Positions 13,046-24,573 of a stretch of DNA of 64,000 bases are shown piece by piece. Under the pieces are notes generated by a model, which saw only the letters and a list, made by a program, of their open reading frames with translations, had not been told where the DNA came from and made no database searches. A program made the position numbers and the translations under genes. The DNA comes from Romanomermis culicivorax (lineage: Eukaryota; Nematoda; Enoplea; Mermithida; Mermithidae): assembly GCA_963922205.1 (NCBI GenBank), contig CAWUHX010000162.1:372001-436000 (forward strand), read 5' to 3'. Positions within the stretch are counted from its first letter, which is position 1. The number at the start of each line of letters is the position of its first letter.

Positions 13046-16000
13046 AAGATTAATCATAATGCTTGCTGTGTGAATTGTTGCAGTAAACTTCGGATCAGAA
13101 TTAAGCAGAATTCATTTTGTGTCTGTGTCTGATGATTTAAACCTATTAGAGTGAAATGATAAAAAGACTTGCACCAACCATAGATGTACAGCCATCATAT
13201 AAGGAAATTGTCCTTTAATCTTACAGCAATGTGCACTGTACCAAAGATGTAGCATACCCTGAAAGGAGCAACATAAGTATAGAAACACCAGCCTTAAAAT
13301 TGTCAGGGGCAAATGACAAAATGTAGATTTCTTTTTGTAATTTTATTTGAAACACACAAAAAAAACTAATGAATACCTTTTCTGGCAAAAAACAAGCGTG
13401 GCCCCTTTATGGGAATACGAACAACAACACAACGACAAACGAATTGTAACTATGATATTGATAAAATCAGTAACACGAAAATATCCAAGTTATCAGTTGT
13501 TTAAAAATATAGAATAATATGATGAAAAAGTAACAACATGGCAAATGCTGAAATTCTTAATATTTTAGGGTAAAAACGAAAAAGGATAAAAGTAAAAGAA
13601 GTAAAAACTCTAGAAGAATTTAGATATTTATATTAAAACTGGTATCGTTAGGTTATGTGGAGGAGGTATTACGGTAGGGGATTACGGTAGTTTAAGGTGT
13701 GGTAAAATTAACCTAGGTTTCATTAAAGTTAGGGAAGAATAGGACATTAGGTCGGATATTTTCGTCAGATAGTTTGACTAGGTAGCTTTTGCTAAGATAA
13801 ATAGTTAACAGGCGCATTGAGGCCAAACCGCATTAGCCAAAGGCTAATGAATCAACCACATATGCTCTGGTATAGATTTCGTAGATTTAGGATTAATGTT
13901 TTTACGAAATTTGGTCAATGTTGGAATTTTTGGGTCAGGTGGTGCTAGGAACCAGTGACAGGATTACTAATTACATAGAAAAAGAATAATTATATAAAAA
14001 CAATTAATTAACGCCAACTACAGTAACCTTTCTATAAAAATTATGCAAAAGATTCTAAAACTAATTTCTTCTTTACAAAATCAACAGGGTCTCTGCCAAT
14101 TCGGAAAAACATGCAAAAATAGGCAAAAACCCTCCTAGAATCTCAAAAACTATTGGGTTCAAAATCTAGATATTTTGTAGGTGTGATTGGGGCCGAGTTT
14201 CATCAGTAAATTTATAAGGAAATTTTGAACAGGTTACTCTCCATGGGATGATAGTAACCCAAACTTTGAGTAAAAACTTTCCTTAATACTGCACTGGTAA
14301 TTAGTCTCATTTGAAAATGAAATATACAAAATATTGTTGACCATGAGTGCTACCCATGCGCTGAAAAGGTGTTGCAGAATCCAGGAACCAGAAGTACAGC
14401 ACCTTCAAACAGACGAAATTTTCTCTACTACTCGAGTCCTTATTCAAGTTATCCGAACCATTTGTTGTGCGACTAATAACCCAATGTCAAAATTTTACAA
14501 TAACATCAACATTATATCAGTGAAATGGTGTATATTCTCCTTTTGATGCCAATCGAGTGGCAATAGCTTGGTTTTCAAAATCCTAGGGCAAAGGTTTTAT
14601 GCAATGACGTCCAGACATGCACAGCAACAATTTTTCAGGGGGGGAGGGTCCATGGACTTTTTTCCAGGGTGTATGGGGTGGGTGAGCAAAAAAAACAAAA
14701 AAAAAAGTTCTGCAAGCGTGTTTTTCATACTAAGTATGCACAAAAATAATCAAAAAATCTGTCTTGGAAAAAGTTCAGGGCAGTGTCGGACGATTTTTTT
14801 GGCCAGGGGAGGTGGCCTGGGTCTCAGATATGGGAGTTTACCCCCCTTACCCCCTATGTGCATGTATGATGACATCCTCATATCATTGAAAGTTCACTGA
14901 TGAAACTCTGTCCCATGCACACCTACAAAATATCCAGATTTTAGGCTCAACAGTCCTCAAGATTCAGGGGGATGTTGCTGCCTATTTTTACATGTTTTTT
15001 CAAATTTGCAGAAACTCTGTTGACTCTGAGGCCCAGATTTCTATACTTATATTGCTTGTTTAAGGGTATCCTACATATTTAATACAGTGCAGTTTATTGT
15101 AGGATCATTATTAATTTTTCTCAAATGATGGCACCCCTATATATTCATATGATGCTAACGTGCTGCTAACAATCAATTGAAAGTCGATGGAGTTGAGAAA
15201 TGGTCTCCTAGAGTTCATATTGCAGTAAATTTTAGATCAGAATTGAGCCGAATACATCCTTCAAGTTTGTCTGATGAAAAAATATCAATGACAAAAAATG
15301 AAAAGAACGTATCCGGCAAAGTGTCAGTGTGCCAGTGTACTGCATTCTTTTTGAAATGATTGGAGCAGGGTTGGCACCAAAATTTTGTTTAAAATTATGC
15401 AAGACTCATTAAGCCTATTCAATAAATTTTTCCTTCATGATACGGACTACTTGACAATCACTCTTTCTATTCTAATCATTTCAAAATTTGTGAAATTTAT
15501 TTCATAATCTCTAGTAAGGTGCTGTTTGCCTGAACTGTGACTACCGCTTTGATCATTTCTAACTAAATGGAGTAACAGGAAACTATTGCCAGATCACGAT
15601 CCGATCTTTCATGACATATCAACCTGATCAACTATTTTTTACTTTATATTTAGATAGATGTCAACTGATTGTGTCAGCAAATACAGCAAATCCCTAAACA
15701 TAAAGAAAACAAAAATTTGTTACATCAAATTCATTTGTGTCAATTCTTGTATGTATGTATGACAGCTGACTAAAAATAAATTACCAACCGCAATAAGAAC
15801 ATGTTTAAGCTTTCAGTGAACAACTTGCTGCTTATGTTAGCTGTGCAATGCTATGGTAATTACAATAATTCTATCTCCAAAGTTTTGTAGATAAAAAACA
15901 CAAAGTACTCATAAGAATTCTAAGAAAAAATTTTCCAAGATTTGCCGTATGAGTAGAAAAAAATCGCCAGTGCTGATTTAGATCAGTGATTTGCTCATGA

Positions 16001-16129
16001 GATTCTTTTCATATGTTGCACGTCTTCAAACCTTGAAGATGGATCATGTCCCTACATGTATATGACAAACGTAAAAAGACTCGCAAATACAGATATCAAA
16101 CTGCTATTCACACAGTGGGCTTCATGATT
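13046..16129. other. Spacer between the inverted repeats; no gene supported
   Basis: About 3.1 kb lies between the arms. Apart from the G-rich dispersed repeat at 14,595-14,870 it holds only short AT-rich frames. If the arms are the ends of one transposon, this would be its interior, but no transposase similarity can be seen. Confidence 0.4.
14595..14870 (+). repeat. Dispersed G-rich repeat, copy 1
   Basis: A ~270-bp block running from GACGTCCAGACATGCA through GGGGGGAGGGTCCATGGACT, GGGTGAGCAAAAAAAAC and GTTTACCCCCCTTACCCCC. An inverted copy with the same order of landmarks lies at 44,768-45,030. The open frame across it is a by-product of low-complexity sequence. Confidence 0.7.
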
Positions 16130-16530
16130 TTTTTTTTCAGGTGAATGACATAGACTTTGTGAGGTTTGATTAGGCGGGGGGCTTGTATCATCCTTTTAGG
16201 TCAGTTACTTGAAGGAATTGAACAAAATTTATCAAGTAGATGATAATGCAGTTAAAATCATAAATCACTGTTTTGCTACAATGTGTCCAAAAGGTTGTGA
16301 CCTTTTTAATGTATTTTCTGGTTCCAATATTGAAATAATGAACCAACTCCATTTAGACACAAAAATGCCAAAAACAATTTATTGATTTTTGAACAATTTT
16401 CGGGATTTTGCTTTCTATGGATCTATGTAGCTCTTCAAGGGGTATTCAAATCGCGATGCTGCTTTCATATCTACTGTAGGAATGTGTGAACAAAAGAATA
16501 AAAAGATAAAATTCTGCAGCATGGTAGGTG
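16130..16530. repeat. Left half of the repeat copy split by the Polinton
   Basis: Reverse complement of about 12,650-13,045. It ends in TAGGTG immediately before the Polinton terminus; the remainder resumes at 24,574 with a second TAGGTG. Confidence 0.85.
16525..16530. repeat. Polinton target-site duplication, left copy (TAGGTG)
   Basis: TAGGTG abuts the first base of the left inverted repeat. An identical copy follows the right end, and a single copy is present in the uninterrupted paralogue at 12,650-12,655. Six bp is the usual Polinton duplication length. Confidence 0.93.
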
Positions 16531-17490
16531 AGTAGTAACACGGGCCCATATGGATGGTATGGTTAAGCATATCCTTATCTTTTGTCTACCACCTATAATT
16601 TGTCATTTTTGGCCAATTTATAGGTGGTATGGTAAACATATAGGCTCGATTTTTGTCGATTTATAGGGGGTATGGTTAAGCATACAGGTTTTAGAGTTAC
16701 CGTAATAGTAGAATTAAGGTAATATTTCGATTATGGTAATAGTGGAGTTAGGGTAATAGACCTGTTACTGTAGGTGGAAAAGGAAAATCGATGTGCAATG
16801 AAAAATGGAAAATGAAAATCGATGTGGAACATAAAATGGAAAATGAAAATAGATGTGGAACAAAAAATGGACATACAGTATGCATGTACGGCACAAAAAA
16901 GTAAGGCCAAAAATCAATCTGGAAAAAACTGGAAATATAGTGCCCATTTAGTGCACAAAGGTGAGAAAGGTGAGATAAAAAAACACCAAAATTCGATCTG
17001 GAAAAAGTGGACATATGGTGCATATAGTGTACAAAGAAAAAAAGGTAAGGTAACAAAACCAAAATCAATTTGGAAAAAGTGAACAAGGGAAAAGAGCACA
17101 CCTAGTGGGCATAGAGAAAGAACATGCAGAAAAGATTATACATAGATCCGAAAGAGATGGTGTAGTGGACAAAGGAAAAAGAGCATGCCAAGTGGAAATA
17201 ACGAGAAGACCCACAGGAAAAATGTTATTGATCTAAAAAAAGAACATTAGACAGCAGTGAAGAAAGCACCTGTACTTGACAAAGGAAAAATGCTACTGAA
17301 TGACTTTTCAAAAATCTAATGTGTTGTTTGCTTATATTACAAAATAATCTTATCTAACCCATGACCCCGGACAACTGTAAGCTGTCTAGAAAAAAGAAAA
17401 AGACCTGAGAAGGTAATGTATGAAAAACAAAAATCGATCTAAAGAGAACATGTAGTGGACAAAAAAGAGCATATGCAGTGGACAAAATAA
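16531..17490. repeat. Polinton left terminal inverted repeat
   Basis: Inverted match to 23,612-24,573. The outer ~200 bp contains three versions of TATGGTTAAGCATA / GGTATGGTAAACATA. The inner part is a degenerate minisatellite built on GTGGACAAAGGAAAAAGAGCA-like units. Such subterminal repeats are common in Polinton ends. The inner boundary is approximate. Confidence 0.88.
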
Positions 17491-17654
17491 AAAGAGGCCC
17501 ATAAATTTTTTGTCATTTCATTGAGAACATGTACTGACCAGTATCAAAAATAATGAGTAATGGGACAAAGGATAGTACCAGCAAAAAATAAAGCTGTAAA
17601 TGTTTTTTATTATAAAAAATGAGAATGTACATGATATATAAATATATAGCACAA

Positions 17655-18007
17655 TTAAGTATTATAATCGGTATAAGTTTTATGATTTTTGTTAATCATT
17701 ACAAGAGTAGAGGTTTCAAATTCTGCAAATATAATTGCTTCTATTCCACCATCAGGTATATCTTCTCCAAAGTTCTTTTGCAAACTGGTTGTTCCTTCAT
17801 GTATAAGTTCCCAAAAATTACCATCCATACTGCAAGGAGTCAAATAAAAAACAAAAATTGCACCATGAGTCATAAAATCATTTCAAGTAATTACATTGCC
17901 TTTATTATCTGTACCAATACCAACGCCTTCAAATAATTGTTTGAAAGTACACAAATATTTGTTTTCTTTAAAATCTAGCATATAAGGAGTAGTAGGTAAA
18001 GTTGTAG
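17655..18007 (-). pseudogene. Polinton major-capsid-like C-terminal remnant
   Basis: The frame reads through LFEGVGIGTDNKGN, then a stop (TGA, about 17,885), then FVFYLTPCSMDGNFWELI, IIFAEFET and a TDYNT terminus. The segment order 'short-loop, LTP, LI..G...L...F, YAEFE, DKN..DY' is what I recall from the C-terminus of the Polinton capsid family annotated in animals as F54H12.2-like. The upstream part is missing: homology stops at about 18,007, directly beside a copy of the terminal-repeat motif GCATATGCAGTGGACAAAA. Large 5' deletion plus an internal stop make this a fragment. Confidence 0.55.
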
Positions 18008-18036
18008 CATATGCAGTGGACAAAAATGTTTAGTTT

Positions 18037-19090
18037 TTAAAATCTTTTCATTTTATATTCTTTGATATCAGGGTTAAAATCAATTTTCTGTAGCACTTTT
18101 TCATAAAAACATCCTTCTATATCCTCGCCTTCCAAATCGTGAATTCTATAAAGTATTTGGTTTCTAGTCTTCACAGTTTGTTTTACCCTAAAAACTTCCT
18201 CACTCCATTGAGGTAAATAACCTTTGTCAAACACACCTCTATGCTTACTAAGTCACACGTAATCTCCTATATTGATCTTAGGTTTTCTAGTGTATGCATT
18301 CTTGGGGTAAAGTCTCTGCAATATAAGTTTCTCATTAGAATAATTCACATAAACTGGTTTTTCACAAATTAATCTATGAATAGAATGATTATAGTTCAAA
18401 ACTACTGTTGATAAGATATCGATCCATTAATAAGTGGTAAACTCTGTAAAATATTTAAATAATTTAGTTTTTAAGGTTCTATTAAACTGTTCCACTATTG
18501 AACATTTTATATCTTCATTCTGGGAAGTAAAAAATTGTATATCATTTAGTTTTAATAATTTTCGGAAATCTTTGTTGACAAATTCTTTTCCTTTATCACT
18601 GCGCACTCTCCGAGGGATTCCGCCTCTTTTAAAAATATTTTGAAAAGCATAGCATACATTCTTAGCATGTTTTGATTTTAATGGTTCAACCCATGCATAT
18701 TTACTCAACACATCTATACATGTAAACATAAATTTATATCCATCGTTAAAATCTGCTAAAGAAGACATGTTGGCCATATCAATTTCCCATTGTTGATCCA
18801 TAGCTGTAACATAAATACAGTTATGTGAAAACTTTCTGTTGACTTGCTTATGTAGGGTGCAACTATCTTGTTTCCAGAGCCAATCTTTAAAATTTTTACG
18901 TGTAATTGTTTTATAGTGTTTTCTAGCCTCAACATATAATTTTTCAATACTAGAAAAGCTGTAGGATTCCTGTGTAAACTTTTGTACAATTTTGAAAGTA
19001 ATTTATCCATCGTTCTAGTATAAGGGGGCATATCATCTAAGTGTTCTAGCTTTTCTCTGTATCTTCTTTTCTGTCCAGTTTCCTTCACTC
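18037..19090 (-). pseudogene. Polinton retroviral-type (DDE) integrase, frameshifted
   Basis: The catalytic core at 18,427-18,801 shows the three acidic landmarks: QWEIDMANM, RVRSDKGKEF and IVEQFNRTLK, spaced as in rve-fold integrases. The C-terminal domain at 18,037-18,234 has KGYLPQWSEEVFRV and GEDIEGCFYEKVLQKI, typical of Polinton integrases. The N-terminal part near 18,800-19,090 is broken over several frames (LHRNPTAF in one frame, the TLHKQVNRKFSHN region in another). Between 18,235 and 18,426 the frame is also lost. In intact elements this enzyme inserts the element and makes the 6-bp duplication seen here. Confidence 0.88.
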
Positions 19091-19299
19091 AAGATTGTAT
19101 TGTCTTTGATATCTTCTTTATCACTTGAAAATACACCAACATGTTTCATGAGGGATTTATTTAACTGTTTGAGACTACTGCTTGCCTGATTATCTGATTC
19201 TTCAGCAGCCCTTTGGTAGGAGAGTTTCCGAGGTAGAGTGAATAACGTTCTACGCAAAGGATTTCCTATAGCCTCTAAGGGTACAATATGTTTTCTCAA
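19033..19299 (-). pseudogene. Unassigned Polinton open frame upstream of the integrase
   Basis: An 88-codon frame beginning RKHIVPLEAIGNPLRRTLF overlaps the broken N-terminus of the integrase. It may be the end of a separate small protein or an integrase extension. There is no recognised domain, and the sequence immediately above (19,300-19,510) is frame-broken. Confidence 0.3.
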
Positions 19300-19555
19300 A
19301 GCATTAGCAAATTTGTCTACTCCAAGCGGTTATGTACTTTTTGAATGTTTAGGCGACAAATCATGTAATAAATCAATAATATGGGAACCTTCAATTTATT
19401 TTGCATCAATTAATATTTCTCCTTGCTTATTAACATTTATACTAGGGTTACATCGCACATGTTCCAATAATAATGATGCAGAACGCTTAAATTGTTTAAG
19501 AATTTGACTGAGGAATTTCTCATCATTCAACCAATCTTATTCCTCAACCTTTAAA

Positions 19556-19830
19556 TTAATCACTTTCATCATTAGTATTTTCTTTTAAAATTATGGTAGC
19601 AGGTTGGGTGTTTTCATGTTCAAAAGTTAAATATTGTGACAATAATTGAGAGTACATTTTGTATTGTTCTTCGGGTGTTAATGTATTATCCTTCAAAATG
19701 CGCTCTAATTCATTACGATACATATCAACTTGTCTAGCTATACCCGTCTTTTCATTTCCACTTGACCAAGAAGAAGCCTGAGAGTTATTCAACTTATTCA
19801 GAACCTCATGAGGGATAAGAGCAATTTACC
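19556..19830 (-). pseudogene. Polinton-associated small protein fragment
   Basis: The frame includes IALIPHEVLNKL, then RNELERILKDNTLTPEEQYK and YSQLLSQYL, ending with an acidic tail and stop at 19,556. An 'L(V/I)P.E.L..L ... L..D..EK...Y...L..YL' pattern is common in short proteins beside Polinton capsid genes (recalled, not searched). A stop directly upstream of the IALIP segment removes any good start. Confidence 0.45.
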
Positions 19831-19838
19831 AGCAAATT

Positions 19839-20195
19839 TCATTCTATAATAATTTTTCTGTAACAAAAGTTGCTAGTGTAGATAATAAAGCCAGTTGTAC
19901 TAAAGGTTAAAAATGCTACACCGCTTTGAACAATTTTTGTATGTTTATTATGTGTCTTTTTTCTTGTTTTTTCCTGTCTTGTAGCTAAAGCTCTAAGAAA
20001 TAATTTATGTTTGGCCAATTTCTTTTTTAACTTTGAATTAATAGGGATATTACCATTCAATATGTTCAAACAAGTTTCGCATATACAACAGATCAAATTG
20101 GGGGAAGAATATTGAAGAAAAACACGTCTTTGAACACAATTTAAATTTTTCAACACATTGAGCTCGTGAATATATTTCTTTAATCTAGAAGCCAT
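19839..20195 (-). CDS. Polinton small basic protein with CICETC motif (118 aa)
   Basis: Runs from ATG at 20,195. Landmarks are an N-terminal RLKKYIHELNVLKNL segment, then CCICETCLNILNGNIP, then a Lys/Arg-rich stretch (KLKKKLAKHKLFLRAL, TRKKTHNKH) and a hydrophobic C-terminal segment. This layout (cysteine pair, 'N.L.GN.P', basic block, hydrophobic tail) is one I associate with a small protein repeatedly found in Polintons, possibly a virion core or adenovirus pX-like protein. The C-terminus diverges and the element is dead, so it is unlikely to be expressed. Confidence 0.5.
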   Translation of the reverse strand: MASRLKKYIHELNVLKNLNCVQRRVFLQYSSPNLICCICETCLNILNGNIPINSKLKKKLAKHKLFLRALATRQEKTRKKTHNKHTKIVQSGVAFLTFSTTGFIIYTSNFCYRKIIIE

Positions 20196-20277
20196 ACAAA
20201 GCAGACCATACAGTACAGAAAAATATTACAATAATGACCAAATGTTAAATGAACATTGAAACAGTTAATGTATTGCA

Positions 20278-20598
20278 TTAAGATAGTAACGAAGCTTCAT
20301 TTTGTATAATAATATTCAACTCTTTGCATCTAGAAAAAGCACACAAATTATTCATATTCATAAAAAACAGTTTATGTGTTGTATTTAGCTTTAAAAAAAG
20401 ATCTTCTACAAAAATAGAGTGAGGTTTGATCATATCCAATTCCATTAGTAATAATTTAGCAAAACACCAAAATTGTGTAACTTTTTTAGGTCCCATAAGT
20501 AAACCAACTTCATGATGTAAATGATTGCATGCCTTAGCTATGTCTTTGTAAAAAATCTTCACTTGGGGTATGAAACGATTCCAAAACAAATCAGTCAT
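20278..20598 (-). CDS. Hypothetical Polinton protein (106 aa)
   Basis: Frame from ATG at 20,598 to a stop at 20,278, in line with the other Polinton genes. Landmarks are WNRFIPQVKIFYKDIAKACN and a Leu-rich central part. I recognise no domain. The position between the small basic protein and the membrane protein suggests a structural or accessory role, by inference only. Confidence 0.4.
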   Translation of the reverse strand: MTDLFWNRFIPQVKIFYKDIAKACNHLHHEVGLLMGPKKVTQFWCFAKLLLMELDMIKPHSIFVEDLFLKLNTTHKLFFMNMNNLCAFSRCKELNIIIQNEASLLS

Positions 20599-20813
20599 CT
20601 CACCTTTCTGTTTGTTGGTTAGTATTTTACCTCAAATAAAAATAATATTATAGTTTAACAAGTAGATAGATGAAATAGATATAAAATTTTTTACTTTTAC
20701 TTTATTTTGCACCATTCTGATAAAAACTTCAAATGGGGCGGACATTGTAATTGACACAAAACAAACAAACAAACAAATTATAGAAAAACAACCAACCTCT
20801 TTGAAAATTTTGA

Positions 20814-21242
20814 CTAAACTGATGTACTGTCAAATATTTTTTTCTCACAACATAATAAATCTACAGTATCACTATATCCTAATCTAGTACCTTTGATGTA
20901 CAAGTTTTGAAATTTACTGGTATGGCTACAACAAGAAAATACAGTAGGATTGAAAATATATATTTTGAAACACGCTTGGAATTGCATAAATTGACCATCA
21001 TTCTGAGGACATTGTAAAATTTTTTCTACAAAATGTAGTAAGGTTGTTATATGCAATTTATAATTTTCCCACAATAATTCCTGGTCTGTACCATTATTTG
21101 TATTTGGTATCCTAAAATCCGTAACATTTACAGTTTCTCCATTTTCATAAATTTGAAAAGGATATTGTAACCATACAATAAAAACAGATATAAAAAGAAT
21201 TATGGTAAGAATATTAAGAAAAGTGTATTTACTGTATAACAT
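20814..21242 (-). CDS. Hypothetical Polinton single-pass membrane protein (142 aa)
   Basis: Starts at ATG 21,242. An N-terminal hydrophobic segment, LNILTIILFISVFIVWL (residues about 9-25), is followed by a soluble part with an N-glycosylation-like NVT/NGT pair and several cysteines (QCPQ, QAC, CCSH, LLCCEK). The topology suggests a short signal-anchored protein. There is no recognised family. It ends just before the next frame-broken region. Confidence 0.4.
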   Translation of the reverse strand: MLYSKYTFLNILTIILFISVFIVWLQYPFQIYENGETVNVTDFRIPNTNNGTDQELLWENYKLHITTLLHFVEKILQCPQNDGQFMQFQACFKIYIFNPTVFSCCSHTSKFQNLYIKGTRLGYSDTVDLLCCEKKIFDSTSV

Positions 21243-21299
21243 ATTGATAAATAATAAGATCCGACTAACTTGTAAAAAGTTTTTTGTATAAATGACAAA

Positions 21300-22874
21300 T
21301 CATTTAGGTGTATATAAAACCATATGATTATTGTTAGGAAATATATTAGATCCAAGTGGATATTTTTCAGGACATGTCTGTGTAAGATCTATTAATAAAT
21401 AACCATGTGGTATACTAGTAGCATCCTCATATGCTTCTATAGAATAATTTGAAGTAGTTGGGAAAATCTGTCAAGCCAGTGTGCGGACTTGTAATCTATC
21501 GCTAGGGTTTTTTAAAAGAATTAAATATTGAGCTTTATCCTACTTGTACGCATTCCATCAAAAAATGCGTTTTGAACTATATGTATAATTGATAGATTCC
21601 AGTGATGGGATCCTTTGGTAAAAAGTTGAGTTGAACGTTGATCATTCTTCATCTCTCGCATCATATCACCCATAATTAATAGTTTAGGTGTATCTCTACT
21701 TTTTTGAAGTTCATCCAAGTCATGTGAACCTTGAATGAATTCTGTAACGCCCAGATTCTAATGGTACTTTACTTGATCTTGAAACGATCTACGATGGTTT
21801 GCAGTCCACAAGGACAGTGGTAATAATGAAAGATTACGACAATATAATGACAAAATAAGAATGAACGCTAGGTCCACGATTGCTTTGTCATCGACAAAAT
21901 ACAATTACGCTTGCTTCACAATAAAACACAAATCTCGCTTTAGAACACTTTCTAAAAATCTCGCATAAGAAGAACACAATTTCATAAAATCTGATGGAAT
22001 CACCCTTTGCTTCTCCTTAAATACTGCTTCTTTTAGCCACTCCCTTGGCTCCCGGGAGGTCTGTTTCCAAAAATCTTCTTCCAGCAATCACTGCTTCTTG
22101 CTTCTTCCGCTTCCCTTGTTTAGTCACACCTTCCAATGCTTTCCTGGTACCGTATGCTTTTAGGCTTCTCTTATGCTTGCTTCCTACAGTGGACTTAACC
22201 ACGCCTCTGTACTTCAGTGTATGCTTCTATATCTACTTCTTCTGTGTATACATGTTTTTGCAGGAACCATCACTACTGTTCCACTTGAGACTGGTGTCTG
22301 GCGCGGCTTCTACTTTTTACTGTGTGCAGGTGTGTTTACGATTTTTATGGGGAATTAATGTAGCCGTGGAATGTGTACTTTCGTGTAGATTTTAGGGACC
22401 AGCTGCGGATGTGCAAATTAATTAGAGCGTCTTAATTGGGTCAATAACGGCTACTAGGGTGTGGGACGATCAAAATGAAGTACTTCCCATAAATTTATAG
22501 GAATGTTTGGGTGTGAATTTGAGACACCCTTGAGACGATAGATTATGAAATGAATTTATATTTAATAAATGAATATCACATAGTGTACTATATGTATTTA
22601 CATTAATGCGTTAGCATGTACGTTACAATTCTACATAAAAAAATTTTTGAACTAATTCATGGTAAGCTTCTTGCCATTCGGGATAACACCAATAAATTTT
22701 CACAGGAGCAGGGTGAATCATTTCTTTAGAAAAAATTACAAGTTTTTTAACAAATTGTGTTTTTCCTGATTTTGTTGGAGCAGAAACTATGCAGTTAAAT
22801 GGATGTTTCCATATATAAAACTTGTTTTGTTTACTTCTCTGCTTAGATCCGAAGATGTCAGCAATATGACTCAA
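21300..22874 (-). pseudogene. Polinton A32/FtsK-type DNA-packaging ATPase, split by an insertion
   Basis: The N-terminal part at 22,623-22,874 has the Walker A motif SAPTKSGKT and WCYPEWQEAY. The C-terminal part at 21,300-21,742 has LDELQ, LLIMGDMM (Walker B region, where the family usually has DD; here Gly-Asp), FTKGSHHWNLSIIHIVQN, and further on PHGYLLIDLTQ before the stop. The two parts are separated by an 885-bp insert (21,743-22,627) that lies in frame-neutral position within one codon run. In addition there is a one-base frameshift near 21,530 and a TGA near 21,475. In working elements this ATPase pumps DNA into the capsid. Confidence 0.85.
21743..22627. mobile_element. 885-bp insert in the ATPase: probable solo LTR
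   Basis: The insert starts TGTAACG and ends CGTTACA and is flanked by ATTC on both sides (21,739-21,742 and 22,628-22,631), a 4-bp duplication. Only the outermost 7 bases are inverted repeats. TG...CA ends, short inverted termini, 4-bp duplication, lack of coding capacity and an AATAAA near 22,563 fit a solo LTR (Ty3/Gypsy-like). A small non-autonomous DNA transposon is the alternative. Confidence 0.75.
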
Positions 22875-23611
22875 GTCCTATCGGCTTGTACTCAATCGAC
22901 TACTGTAGGTCACTCAAAGGAGCTTCCTATTAGCAATCAACTGAACACAGTGCAACAGTCCTTAAGCAGAAATAAACACAACCTTCAGTCACTACTAAGT
23001 AACTGGGAACTCTAACTCTTGCAATCGAAGGGCACTCAGGGTCTCCCCAGATGCCTCCTAAAGGTTCACACTAATACACAAAACTCGCTTCGATAATATC
23101 CAAAGGAGCTGGGACCTTACCTTGGCTTGGCTCCCATGTAATACGACTCCCTCCTACCGCTTAATGGGCGAGAAATAGTAATATAAATAATAAATAATTA
23201 TTATATTAATAATATGCAAATATGGGTGTCGGGCTGTCAGCGTTGCCTTTATTGGGCGAAACAGAACAATACAATATACAGCGGACGCGACTCGCCCACG
23301 ACACACCAAAATTGCAGAAAGTAAACACGAATGAATGTTTCTCCCTTTTTTGGTGGAATCGTAACTTTGTGGATTCACCAATTTTGCATAGATGTGGGAT
23401 TGCTACTGCCATAAGCACATCCCCAACAAACTCATCAAGATCTGACATCTTCCAAGAAAAACCAACCACTTTTTTACTTGGGCACTTTTTCAAAATGATT
23501 TTATTCCATTGAGATGCTATTTATGATTACTAAAATTTCAATACAGTAAAACATGAATAGTTGGACAAAACAAAATACAGTGAAGCTAACTTCCATGAAG
23601 CATTAAACATG
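22875..23611. other. Unexplained interior of the Polinton
   Basis: Between the ATPase N-terminus and the right inverted repeat there is no recognisable Polinton gene. A minus-strand frame containing MSDLDEFVGDVL (near 23,437) begins with a good ATG but is short. Where the DNA polymerase should be, nothing remains, so this is either a deletion scar or another insert. Confidence 0.4.
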
Positions 23612-24573
23612 CATCTTTTTCCTTTTTTCCACTACATATGCTCTTTTTTTTTGTCCACCACATGTTCTCTTTAGATCGATTTTTGTTTTTCATACATTAC
23701 CTTCTCAGGTCTTTTTCTTTTTTCTAGACAGCTTACAGTTGTCCAGGGTCATGGGTTAGATAAAATTATTTTGTAATATAAGCAAAGAACACATTAGATT
23801 TTTGAAAAGTCATTCAGTAGCATTTTTCCTTTGTCAAGTACAGGTGCTTTCTTCACTGCTGTCTAATGTTCTCTTTTTAGATCAATAACATTTTTCCTGT
23901 AGGTCTTCTCTTTATTTCCATTAGGTATGCTCCTTTTCCTTTGTCCACTACACCATCTCTTTCGGATCTATGTATAATCTTTTCTGCATGTCCCTTCTCT
24001 ATGCCAACTGGGTGTGCTCTTTTCCCTTGTTCACTTTTGTTCCAAATTGATTTTGGTTTTCACCTTACATTTTTTCCTTTGTACACTATATGCACCCTAC
24101 GTCCACTTTTTACAGATCGATTTTTGGTTTTTTTACCTTACCTTTCTTACCATCGTGCACTGCATGGGTACTGTATTTCCAGTTTTTTCCAAATCAATTT
24201 TTTCCCCTACTTTTTTGTGCCGTACATGCATGCTGTATGTCAATTTTTTGTTCCACATCTATTTTCGTTTTCCATTTTTTGTTCCACATCGAATTTTCAT
24301 TTTCCATTTTTCATTGCACATCGATTTTCCTTTTCCACCTACAGTAACAGGTCTATTATCCTAACTCCACTATTACCATAATCGAAATATTACCTTAATT
24401 CTACTATTACGGTAACTCTAGAACCTGTATGCTTAACCATACCACCTATAAATCGACAAAAAATCGAGCGTATATGTTTATTATACCACCTATAAATTGG
24501 CCAAAAATGAGGTGGTAGACAAAAGATAGGGATATGCTTAACCATACCACCCATACAGGCTGGTGTTACTACT
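23612..24573. repeat. Polinton right terminal inverted repeat
   Basis: Inverted copy of 16,531-17,490, ending GTGTTACTACT directly before TAGGTG. Low-complexity open frames across it (F/S/C-rich on one strand, K-rich on the other) are artefacts of the minisatellite. Confidence 0.88.

Larger units (their letters stand above)
16531..24573. mobile_element. Complete but degenerate Polinton/Maverick element (8,043 bp)
   Basis: Both ends begin with AGTAGTAACAC (5'-AG start, as is usual for Polintons) and extend into ~960-bp terminal inverted repeats. TAGGTG flanks both sides. The genes lie on the minus strand, reading from high to low coordinates: packaging ATPase, a membrane protein, two small proteins, an integrase and a capsid remnant. 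No protein-primed DNA polymerase B is recognisable, and the total length is well below the 15-20 kb of an autonomous element even counting an 885-bp later insert. Stops and frameshifts occur in nearly every gene, so the copy is dead. Host-integrated Polintons and adintovirus-like elements share this gene set (family knowledge). Confidence 0.92.

Noticed and set aside
16748..17101. Open frames in both strands of the Polinton left inverted repeat (and 23,941-24,381 in the right)
   Set aside because: They are translations of a purine/pyrimidine-biased minisatellite. The same 'protein' appears in both inverted repeats because the DNA is the same.
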